The notes below the pieces were generated by a model that searched no databases, was not told the origin of the DNA, and was given only the letters and a program-made list of their open reading frames with translations. From Pseudomonas brassicacearum (GTDB lineage Bacteria > Pseudomonadota > Gammaproteobacteria > Pseudomonadales > Pseudomonadaceae), in NCBI RefSeq assembly GCF_003732225.1, contig NZ_MOBJ01000005.1:1-64000 (forward strand): a stretch of DNA of 64,000 nucleotides. The letters run 5' to 3'. This document shows positions 56,901 through 64,000 of this stretch, piece by piece. The translations under genes and the position numbers were made by a program. Positions within the stretch are counted from its first letter, which is position 1. Each line of letters opens with the position of its first letter.

Positions 56901-58444
56901 TATAGACGAACGCTGCGCGGGCCGATCAGCGTCAGGTCGCTTAGCCCTTCGCCCATCAGGTCGGCCAACTGCCCTTGTGGATGGAAAAACTCTGTAGGGA
57001 ACGCATTGAACGTGGCGAAATCCGACCAGTTGCGGTCGGGGCCGAGAGAGAAGAAACCACTTAGCCCTGGCTGTGCGATGACCCAGTCCAGTCGCCCGTC
57101 ACCCGTGAGGTCGCCCAGTGAATGGTGCACTGGCTTTGTCGTGTCGGCGGTAGGGATACTCGGCAATGCGCGCCACTGATCGTAAGCCACTTCAGTGCTT
57201 TTGGCTTTGGCGCGTATGGGCTCGCGGTAATACCAGGCGTTTTCACTGGAATAGAGCACCCCCGGCAGCCCTTCACCGTACAGGTCTATCAGTTGATAAC
57301 CCTGACCGTCGTTGAGACCGGGCATATTCTGAAACGGCTGCCAGGTGTGGGTATCAGGGGGGAGATTGAACTCGCTGTAGCTGAATTCAACGGGCGGATG
57401 ATTATCGGCAGTTGTCCGGTTGCTATACGCCTGATCATGGGCCGCGCTCAGATGGTAATAACCCAGAGGCGCCTGACGGTAATCGAGCAGCAGGCGTCGC
57501 ACCAGAACGGGGTCGGCGCCTAGCTCATCGGGAAAACGGTGAAACATCAGAACCTGGCGGCACAGGCGTTCCGTGCGTAGTTCAAAGCCATAGGCGAAAC
57601 TGGAAAACCCGTCGCTACGGCGTTGCCACTGTTGCCCGGTGTACGCCGGTTTCTGTTCGTACCCCGTATTTCGTTCGCCGTAGTCGAACACCAACTCAAA
57701 GTGCCATTGCGCAGGTTCCAGTCGGTCTGATTGCCACAGGTAGAGGTGAGGATCGGCTTTGAAATTGCCATAGCTCACACGGCTCAAATAGCGCTGGGCT
57801 GTGGCACCATCTGCTGTGTACTGATAGAGGATGTGCTCGCCGTGGGCGTTAAGACTCTCCTCCAGTAGCCATTCGCCGACATGCGTTGAATTCTGTGGAT
57901 CGACGCGACGCGATGCCAGGCTCTTTCCGTACAGGTGAAGGCTGCCCTCGGTGCCGTGCACCAGCCAGAAACCCGGTTTGTCGCTTTCTGAGGACCAATG
58001 TTCAATTCGTTCGAAGGTGCTTTCGACTCTGGGGAAGTGGCGTACTACGGTGTAGACCGTACTCAGTTTCAGATCGTTGTAATCGCGGGTGGGAGTTCGA
58101 ACGATGGCGCCTTTCGAATCGCGTTCGGGCACCCACACAACCCCGCTGGGGCCGACGATCTCGTCATCTTCGGTATAGGCCGGAACACCTTTGCTGGTGC
58201 GTCGACTGACGGTGGCTAATGCGATTCCCCAGCCGATACCGAAGACGCCATTGCCGACCGAACTGCCATAGTTCAGCGACAACGACGGAGCGAAGCCACG
58301 GCCCTGTGAAAGGGGTAACGCAAGCTCATACGAAGCGGCTCCGTGTGAGCCGATAACGCCCATTCCTTTGCCAATGCTTTGAATAGCCCCGCCACCTTTA
58401 GGCAGCGACGGCGCGCTAACCGGCAATGCGCTTTGTTCACTCAT
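53957..58444 (-). CDS. tcaC: Tc toxin component B (TcaC/TcdB-like, SpvB domain)
   Basis: 1495 residues, the usual TcB size. The N-terminal SpvB domain opens LPKGGGAIQSIGKGMGVIGS followed by GAASYELALPLS and SLNYGSSVGNGVFGIGW. FG-GAP-like repeats such as GDLTGDGRLDWVIAQPGL and LADLDGSGAADLIYL form the beta-propeller that docks on TcA. The TcdB middle domains follow. With TccC it makes the BC cocoon. ATG 58444 has GGAGG upstream and overlaps the tcaB stop by 4 nt. Confidence 0.93.
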   Translation of the reverse strand: MSEQSALPVSAPSLPKGGGAIQSIGKGMGVIGSHGAASYELALPLSQGRGFAPSLSLNYGSSVGNGVFGIGWGIALATVSRRTSKGVPAYTEDDEIVGPSGVVWVPERDSKGAIVRTPTRDYNDLKLSTVYTVVRHFPRVESTFERIEHWSSESDKPGFWLVHGTEGSLHLYGKSLASRRVDPQNSTHVGEWLLEESLNAHGEHILYQYTADGATAQRYLSRVSYGNFKADPHLYLWQSDRLEPAQWHFELVFDYGERNTGYEQKPAYTGQQWQRRSDGFSSFAYGFELRTERLCRQVLMFHRFPDELGADPVLVRRLLLDYRQAPLGYYHLSAAHDQAYSNRTTADNHPPVEFSYSEFNLPPDTHTWQPFQNMPGLNDGQGYQLIDLYGEGLPGVLYSSENAWYYREPIRAKAKSTEVAYDQWRALPSIPTADTTKPVHHSLGDLTGDGRLDWVIAQPGLSGFFSLGPDRNWSDFATFNAFPTEFFHPQGQLADLMGEGLSDLTLIGPRSVRLYANQREQGFGAAREVPRKEDEDALPALTSSPTELVAFSDILGSGQQHLVRIRHNEVKCWPNLGRGRFGKGIVLGSLNLAYETFDASRIRLADLDGSGAADLIYLEAEQAQIFMNRSGNGFSTSVALPWPQGVRYERFCQVSIADLQGLGCSSLILSVPHMAPKHWRYDFVSEKPYLLTGTNNNMGAAGRIHYRSSAQEWLDEKAEKVKAGKPLTCHVPFALHLVEKQAQLDEITGNRLTQSFSYRQGYYDGIEREFRGFGLLLQTDSETNPGDVDSQGFTAPCLKKSWFHTGQTVDASRSGYHPADRQAVPLGNALLFRYSPDTKSDSLITPPNVATALEMTRALSGHLLRTELFGLDKRLKTRTLYSVQENRYRVRLLQAPRDNQRYARMLPLLLESISYQYEGIIDDPQCQHTFNLQYDTYGALTHGVSVHYARRKTGSDTPPFSDADQQQWWRDAHDPAQQFYYLNETLAEFIHLDNAQGWRLGLPYRQRTNALRLPKAPEALGLLTKVMTYEKLITLIKGTAWTTQRVLTGLSVQRYKNTTAETLPDGVAHFEALTDHLETAELDETALKAFSVLPQDSRPKGRLLERSDYHRMTDFLPVSTSPKKLWSVKSGFVTYALLEGFYRPQTLQTSKSLDPTEVSYDNYHCFITEFKLPDGCVTKAIYDYRSLLPLSVTDPNGNVQEGLVDAFGQVLATSFYGYKSDKLVGFKPIGEYKRPLFKSPADAIKQDKEALQDAATAIYYAPFSWMGRISDTALKDTGWLTRCVANSDLLPSGHICASARSRLADLETLSADETKLKTELDTSVREPVHIAALVADRYPDDDQRQIRIAVTCCDGFGRTLQHKHKVESGTAYVVNNKGELTLNGTTPQEQIAAQRWRVSERVEYNNKGLAIRTYRPYFADQHRYINDVSLRQFGHCDLQFYDPLGRPTHTRLAMQGGVSYMRRHTRHPWYTLDEDENDTLEEITLNKASTGGGDA

Positions 58445-61400
58445 TGTGAACCTCCGCCTGCCCTGGCCGTGTAGCTCACGTGCACGATGATGTCGGTCAG
58501 TGATTCCAGCATAGGTTTCTGGGCTTCATGGTTCGGGAAGGTCAGACGCCATTTGGAGATGGCGCCGGTGTATTCGAAGGGCAGGTAGCGTTCATCGTTG
58601 AAGTTCAGGGTGAACAGACCGTTGTCGTCGATTCCGGTAGAAAGGGCGATTTGCTGATTGGCGCGCAGGCTCTCCTTGAACAGCGTCCCCTCACTGGCGG
58701 ACATGACCACCTTGCTATAGGTCTGGGTGAGCATTGCACGGATATTTTCATAGGGGCCGAGAATGGCCGGCAAGGAGACGCTGATGGTTTTGATGCGCCG
58801 CAGGTAATGCTTCTGATCTTTATAGTCGTCTTCGAACAACTCGTGGTTCAGCTCGAACTCGTAGCTTCCTTTCAGCAGGTCGGTTTGAATGTCCGTCCAC
58901 TCTTTGTTGATCGTGCTGGTTTTGGTTTTGGCCTTGAGCTGTCGCAGTGATACGGTTTTGCGAATTTCCAGTTCGCGCTCGTTACCCAAAAGGTAGGCAT
59001 TCTTCATCTTCAGCAAGCCCAGCTTCATCGACTCCCCAGGACCAAGCCCGCGATAAGTACTGTTCCAGGTCTGAGGTTGGAGGAACGGCTGTATGGAGTC
59101 GTCGGCCACCTCGTAGCGCCAGCACAGCTCGGTAAACTGGCACAGTGACAAGGCCGCGTCATACACCTGAAAATAGAAACCGGACAGCTGGCCAGTGAAC
59201 CACTGGTACAGCTGCGAGTTGGTAAAACGCTTGCTGAGGAAGTCGTAGGTTGCTCTGGCTTGTATCAGTGACGTTTGAGTTTGTCGTAACAGCAGCTGGG
59301 AGGCGGTTTCCCGTTCGGCTTCAAGCGCCAGTTGTGCATCGAGTTGTGCGATTTCGAGCCTTGCCAGATCGCGAGCTAGCGTCCACTCCTGATGACGACG
59401 ACGGTATTGCGCGGCGCGTTCGAGGGCTTCGCCAGCACCATGGGCCGCTGCCGCTAAGCCCTGAGCCCCGGCCATGACTGCAAAGGGCACCCCCTCGACG
59501 CGATGACCGCCGTCTGCCAGGCCAAAAATGTTGGGAATGACTTTCAGGCTGTGGCCGGCCACTTGGGCTGCGTAGGCGGAGGCTTCTGCGATACGACCTG
59601 TGAGGTGCGATGCGGCGGCCGCAACCTCTTCCGGGTTGACCACCTCATTGACCAACTGACCGTAGTAATCCATGCGTCCTTCGACAATGGCTTTACTGGC
59701 GAGCAAGGCTTCCTTGTTTTTTTGGTCGATCTTCAACGCCTGGGTTTGCAGGTCTACGGCAATATTCGCCAGATCCCAGATGTGTTGCTGTTGAATTTCC
59801 TGATAGCTGGTCTGCTCGGTGCGCTCGATGAATGACAACAGAGTGGCGCCGAATTGAATCACCGTGTCCACGGCGTTCATGGCCTGGGCATGCATGGCAT
59901 TGAAACGGTAAGGCGGAATCTCCGACCCCAGGCGTTGGTAGACTCCGGGTTCAGCAGCACGTTGAGGATTTGATCTGAGCAGGTCACCTGGTGTTGCGGG
60001 TGCAGCAAAAAGAGGGCGTCTCAATGGTTTGCCGACAATGTCGAGATTGTGTCTGAGGTTGTGCAGGCGACTTTCCAGCTTTTCCCAGCGAGAGATCAGC
60101 GTTGGATTGAATGGCAAGCGCAAATGGGGTGTGTCAATCGCATGCACCGAAGGAGGGGACGCATAAGGACGCACACACAGTTGAGGTGCCAGTGTGGAGG
60201 CGCTTGTTACCGGTTTGTGTTTACCCTCTTTACCCAGATTGTTTTCAAAGTCGCGCAGTGTCGAGTTGGTCTCGTCACTGAATGTTTGCAGTGTGACGGT
60301 GCTCCATAGATCGGTTTGTCTGAGATCCGGGCGCGGACCCAGCAGGTCTAGAGCCCGGATGTACCGAAGTTTGGCTTCCGCCAGTCCGTCGGGGGACAAC
60401 GTGCGGTACGCCGCATCGCCACGATTGAGCAGAATATCGATGTAAAGCATGTACAAGGCTTTACGAAAGTGCACCGGATGGCTAAGGGCAATCTGATGCG
60501 GGTCTTGTGGGCCCTGGATGGCGTAGCTGGTTTGACCTGGTGTTGGAGTCGTGGTGCTGATCAACGGCACGGCATTCCAATAGTCAGGGTTGCTAGTAGC
60601 GACGCGTTTACGGCCGGGGTTGAACAGGTAATGCAACCAGCGCTCGGCTTCGCTGTATTGGCGTTCCAGATTAAAGCGGTGTGCTACCAGCCATGGAAGG
60701 TACAGGAACAACTCTACAAAGTAGCGGCCATAGGCGCCGTAGAAGTCCATGCTCTCAGGCGTACCGCTTTCTTCAAAAGAAGGCTCTTGCAGGTGCTGAG
60801 AATCCCAGCTCAGTAGCTTGTCGATACTCGTTTCGGCATGTTCGATCAGATGCTTGGCGAAGGTGATGTTCATTCGAATGGAGCGGCGTTCCTGGTCCGT
60901 TTTTCCGTCGCTTTTTTCGATTGATGAGCCTGAGAAATCAATAAATTCTGTAGTGCCTAAAAAATTATCCTTGCGGTAGTTAAATCTGGGCGCTTTCAGT
61001 TTGGTACTTTCGGCTAATGGTCGGCTGAACTGGAGCGTTCTTTTATTACTCTCATTCCACGCCTTGGCCGTCGTAATCGAAATGGTCCCATGAAGCAACT
61101 CATGGAGTACCGCAGTGGCAAGCTTTTCGATGCCAGACGGTTCGGGTGTTGGTGTGATAATAGAATCTTTGTCGATGGATGCCGATCTCGAAAATAGCGG
61201 CGCCAATGGTGTCGATGCCGTGGGGGACTTCAGATCGTCAACGTAGAGGGCGATGAACAGTGACTTGGCGTTCTGATCATGGACTGCAATGGTGTGTGTG
61301 TTCAGCTTGAGATCGTTCAGCCCCCAACTGTGAAACGAATCGTGCGAACCGTAATCCTGCAGGCAAGTCTGCGGCGTGCTCCAGCTGTCGTCGTATTTTT

Positions 61401-62295
61401 TGTAGCACAGGTTCAAACGAAAGAGAGGGTTGGTTTTGGCGGTGTCGTTGTCTTTTTTGGTGACAGCTGCCTTGTCCTGAAAGATGCATTCGGCCCAGAC
61501 CACATACAGGCGATTGTTGAACATGACGGGACGGATGGTGTGTTCGATGGCGCTTTCGGAAATCGGCAGGTTGGCGCGTTTCCAGTCCGACCACGCCTGT
61601 GGCTCTGGTGCATCGTATTTGGGGGGGGCAGTGTTGGCCTCTGAAGGGGCGTCCCCCGTATGGGGGCGCTGAGGCATGTCCAGCGAGCGCCAATAGTAAG
61701 TATTCGTGGCGCGGGATCTGGCGATGAAGTAATAGGTGCTGTTGGCGAAATCGTTTCCGTCGATGTAACCATTGAGTATGGTCAGGTTAGCAACTTCTTC
61801 GAGCCTGGTCAGATAGGCCAGTACCGCCGTCTGAACGGACTCGGAGGTGAGTTGGTTCTGGTTGATGTCGTTTTCCAGTTGCTGAAAACTGTCGGTCCTG
61901 GTTTGGCGAAGGGTCGGGTCCAGATAGACCGCAGGAAAATAATGCAGTTGCTGGTTGGCCGCCCAGGTTGGATAGTGATGCATCACGGTACGCCAGGTCT
62001 CGATCTGGTCGGCCGGGAGACTCGCGGTGTGATACCCGGGCTCCATGTTGGCCAGAATGCTGTTGATGTATTGCTGCAGGCTGGCAATGGCGCAAGCTAC
62101 CGGGCTGGTGGGTACGTCCTGGCTAACCAGCACATCGAGTAGCCAGTAGTGGTAGAGGTCATTGGCTGTTTTGAGATGCTCGACGATCCCCAGGGGCTTC
62201 AACGTCTTGTCATCAGGCATGATCGCTGACAGATAAAGTGCGAGCTGAGCATCACGCAGACTTTCGTTGAGTTGCTTTTCAATAGTGGCAGACAT
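58441..62295 (-). CDS. tcaB: Tc toxin component A, C-terminal subunit (TcaB-like)
   Basis: 1284 residues. The C-terminal part holds the pore-forming and TcB-binding regions of TcA proteins: long alanine-rich helices (TQALKIDQKNKEALLASKAI onward, LARLEIAQLDAQLALEAERE) and the ending PFEYTGAISKWRLTFPNHEA. TcaA plus TcaB together correspond to one large TcdA-type protein. I chose ATG 62295, seven bases after AAGG, over a TTG at 62325 that overlaps the tcaA stop and lacks a spaced ribosome site. Secretion of Tc complexes uses no classical signal peptide, and none is seen. Confidence 0.9.
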   Translation of the reverse strand: MSATIEKQLNESLRDAQLALYLSAIMPDDKTLKPLGIVEHLKTANDLYHYWLLDVLVSQDVPTSPVACAIASLQQYINSILANMEPGYHTASLPADQIETWRTVMHHYPTWAANQQLHYFPAVYLDPTLRQTRTDSFQQLENDINQNQLTSESVQTAVLAYLTRLEEVANLTILNGYIDGNDFANSTYYFIARSRATNTYYWRSLDMPQRPHTGDAPSEANTAPPKYDAPEPQAWSDWKRANLPISESAIEHTIRPVMFNNRLYVVWAECIFQDKAAVTKKDNDTAKTNPLFRLNLCYKKYDDSWSTPQTCLQDYGSHDSFHSWGLNDLKLNTHTIAVHDQNAKSLFIALYVDDLKSPTASTPLAPLFSRSASIDKDSIITPTPEPSGIEKLATAVLHELLHGTISITTAKAWNESNKRTLQFSRPLAESTKLKAPRFNYRKDNFLGTTEFIDFSGSSIEKSDGKTDQERRSIRMNITFAKHLIEHAETSIDKLLSWDSQHLQEPSFEESGTPESMDFYGAYGRYFVELFLYLPWLVAHRFNLERQYSEAERWLHYLFNPGRKRVATSNPDYWNAVPLISTTTPTPGQTSYAIQGPQDPHQIALSHPVHFRKALYMLYIDILLNRGDAAYRTLSPDGLAEAKLRYIRALDLLGPRPDLRQTDLWSTVTLQTFSDETNSTLRDFENNLGKEGKHKPVTSASTLAPQLCVRPYASPPSVHAIDTPHLRLPFNPTLISRWEKLESRLHNLRHNLDIVGKPLRRPLFAAPATPGDLLRSNPQRAAEPGVYQRLGSEIPPYRFNAMHAQAMNAVDTVIQFGATLLSFIERTEQTSYQEIQQQHIWDLANIAVDLQTQALKIDQKNKEALLASKAIVEGRMDYYGQLVNEVVNPEEVAAAASHLTGRIAEASAYAAQVAGHSLKVIPNIFGLADGGHRVEGVPFAVMAGAQGLAAAAHGAGEALERAAQYRRRHQEWTLARDLARLEIAQLDAQLALEAERETASQLLLRQTQTSLIQARATYDFLSKRFTNSQLYQWFTGQLSGFYFQVYDAALSLCQFTELCWRYEVADDSIQPFLQPQTWNSTYRGLGPGESMKLGLLKMKNAYLLGNERELEIRKTVSLRQLKAKTKTSTINKEWTDIQTDLLKGSYEFELNHELFEDDYKDQKHYLRRIKTISVSLPAILGPYENIRAMLTQTYSKVVMSASEGTLFKESLRANQQIALSTGIDDNGLFTLNFNDERYLPFEYTGAISKWRLTFPNHEAQKPMLESLTDIIVHVSYTARAGGGSQ

Positions 62296-62321
62296 GTTCA
62301 TTCCTTGAGCATGTAACGGGA

Positions 62322-64000
62322 TCAATGACTGGCGGCCATGACGGCTTCACCGACTTTCTTCCAGGTGCCGGGCGGGCTTGTGTTGTTCAGGGTCGTGGCG
62401 CTGAGGAGTGACGCGGCAGACAGCCCGGTGGCCTTGCAGGTCGCGTGGCAGCGCATGACCCAATCCACGTCCTTCATTGTTCGGGCTTGTTGATCCGCTA
62501 ACTTCGCAGTCAGAACACTGACTTCAACCGCTGTCCAGCTCAGTAGTTTGGCCAGGAAACTGTTGGTTGCCGTTGTGGTAGCGCCCGAATTGGCGAGGCG
62601 TAGATAGCTCAGAAGGCTTTCTTCCGGGTGCTGATGGCGGGTCATGCAATGGTTGAAACGATCGAGCAGGTACAAGCTGCTCAGTGTCAGTTTCAACTGT
62701 GTGCCCGGTGTTTCCAGCCAGTCGGGATGGCTCAGGAACAAGCGCAGGGCGCTGTTGCTCAGATGCAACTGAACGGCCGCTTCGGCGTGACGCAGGACAG
62801 GGTGCAGTGCTGTGGGGAGTTGGGTTAGATGATTATTGCCCAGCGCATCAGTCAGGATCTTGTAGGTCGAGATGTTTGCCCATGACAGTACCCCTTTTGC
62901 GCAGTTCATGGGGAGCTGAGAGGTTTCCTGCAAGAATTTTTCGATCAGGTGCAGTTGTCGATCGTGGGCAAGCAGCAGCAGGTCTTTGAGTTTCTTCTTG
63001 CAGTCGTCTTTGAGCACGCTGTTCAGTGTCAGCGGGTCGATGATGCTATTCAGCGCAGAGGCCAGGGTTTGTGGCACATCGTCTTCGATTCCGGGTGCGA
63101 AGTTTTTCACCAGGCCTCTGTTATCAAGTAGCTTTACAGCCAGTAGCTCGTTCCATTTGACGTTTTTCGGAAGCGACAGCTTTGCTAGTTCTTGTGGGGT
63201 GACTGCGCACTGGCGGGTATCGCTGTTCAGCTTGGTAAGGTGCTGCTGCAAACCTTGAAACGAATGATCATCACTGCCCATGGGTTCCAGGAGGCGTTGC
63301 AGCGTGGGAATGTCGAAGACGGATTCACTGAGCCAGTTTGTGATCCAGTCCATTTGCATTAGTACATCGAGCAGATCAAGCGTTTCTACGCCGGGAGTGG
63401 GGGAGGTGTCCTGGCTCAGCGTGACATTGGTGTAGGTGCGAGTTCGGGCAGGGTTTTCGGGTGGCTTAGCTTCTAGAATTACAAACGGAGCTTCATGGCG
63501 TATTAGTGCCTCGAGATCACCGGACAGTGTTATTTGAGAGCCCATTAGAGAGGTCTTTAGGTTAGCGAGAACGATCGGGATCAGGTCGATTTTGATTTTC
63601 AGGACGTCGCCGGTCCTGGTCTCGGGGGAACGGACGGTAATCTCATTAGCAGTATTTTTATTGGCGAACCATGAAGTATTGAGCTCCAGCGTTGAACCTG
63701 ACAGCAGCTGGAGAGGATTATCGGGATCGTTTTTCTCGGGTAAATGAAAGCGCGCGACCAACGTTAACCAAAGGTCATCCTCACGGGCTTCTATTCGGAG
63801 TGTGCGGATGTCTGAGTTGTTTGCTGTTGCCAAGCATTTAGAGATGCGTTCACCCCCCAGCAAGTTTGCCAGCACCGCGCTGTCGGCGATCGAAATACCG
63901 AACATTCGGGCAATCCGCGCTTGTCGGTAGATGGATGACAGCGTATGTAGATCACACTTCAGCGGGCCACGGTATTGCTTCGTGTTCTTGACGATCAGTA
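62322..64000 (-). CDS. tcaA: Tc toxin component A, N-terminal subunit (TcaA-like), partial
   Basis: The reading frame is open through the right edge, so the start lies beyond 64000. 558 residues are visible. An internal ATG at 63905 is not the start: the 31 codons before it are open and include TLSSIYRQARIARMFGISIA, which matches the repeated IYRHARLAR-L motif of TcA proteins. Expected role: shell and receptor region of the TcA pore, with TcaB. First visible gene of the operon. Confidence 0.85.
   Translation of the reverse strand, partial: LIVKNTKQYRGPLKCDLHTLSSIYRQARIARMFGISIADSAVLANLLGGERISKCLATANNSDIRTLRIEAREDDLWLTLVARFHLPEKNDPDNPLQLLSGSTLELNTSWFANKNTANEITVRSPETRTGDVLKIKIDLIPIVLANLKTSLMGSQITLSGDLEALIRHEAPFVILEAKPPENPARTRTYTNVTLSQDTSPTPGVETLDLLDVLMQMDWITNWLSESVFDIPTLQRLLEPMGSDDHSFQGLQQHLTKLNSDTRQCAVTPQELAKLSLPKNVKWNELLAVKLLDNRGLVKNFAPGIEDDVPQTLASALNSIIDPLTLNSVLKDDCKKKLKDLLLLAHDRQLHLIEKFLQETSQLPMNCAKGVLSWANISTYKILTDALGNNHLTQLPTALHPVLRHAEAAVQLHLSNSALRLFLSHPDWLETPGTQLKLTLSSLYLLDRFNHCMTRHQHPEESLLSYLRLANSGATTTATNSFLAKLLSWTAVEVSVLTAKLADQQARTMKDVDWVMRCHATCKATGLSAASLLSATTLNNTSPPGTWKKVGEAVMAASH

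Overview
The window looks like the chromosome of a Pseudomonas of the P. fluorescens group. The support is the recC-recB-recD order next to an rRNA operon end, the yfiR-yfiN-yfiB operon, mmsAB, kyn and ant tryptophan-catabolism genes, several REP/REPIN repeats of the kinds seen in fluorescent pseudomonads, and a Tc (insecticidal toxin complex) locus. No sequence search was possible. All calls rest on reading the DNA, its translations and remembered family motifs.

Layout. 1-70: 3' end of a 5S rRNA and its terminator. 184-9406: recCBD. 9476-13876 (minus): an uncharacterised operon with a TIM-barrel isomerase, a 2-oxoglutarate/IPNS-type oxygenase, a periplasmic amino-acid-type binding protein and an ABC permease fused to its ATPase. 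14227-16576: yfiRNB cyclic-di-GMP switch. 16573-20107: LysR regulator divergent from mmsAB (valine catabolism). 20307-21876: a VanX-like D,D-dipeptidase overlapping an L,D-transpeptidase. 21967-23416 (minus): cupin, MerR regulator and flavodoxin-fold oxidoreductase.

23640-41732 is a tryptophan-degradation region. kynB-kynA begins it, and antABC with antR, then kynR/kynU and an amino-acid permease, complete it. Together these would convert tryptophan to kynurenine, anthranilate and catechol. Between kynA and antABC lies an insertion-rich zone (25.2-32.1 kb). It holds IS5-like and Tn3/Tn21-type remnants, two Tn21-like terminal repeats bracketing a LysR / Old Yellow Enzyme / metallo-beta-lactamase-fold module, a 69-bp direct repeat, and an orphan tccC/Rhs toxin gene. 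The C-terminal domain of that toxin carries an aspzincin-like zinc-peptidase signature.

41817-51083: LysR and TauE/SafE permease; divergent ygiN-like monooxygenase and mdaB; LysR; a GntP permease / RpiR regulator / N-acyl-D-amino-acid deacylase operon; a glyoxalase-fold protein; and a FitAB (VapBC) toxin-antitoxin pair. 51138-64000 (minus): a Tc toxin operon in the order tcaA (cut by the right edge), tcaB, tcaC, tccC. Its tccC C-terminal domain is not recognised.

The two Rhs-type genes are the most likely places for new biology. The transposon-bracketed redox module and the orphan ABC/oxygenase operon come next. At finer scale, three genes take their TAG stop codon from a REP element, and one REPIN appears to be nested inside another.
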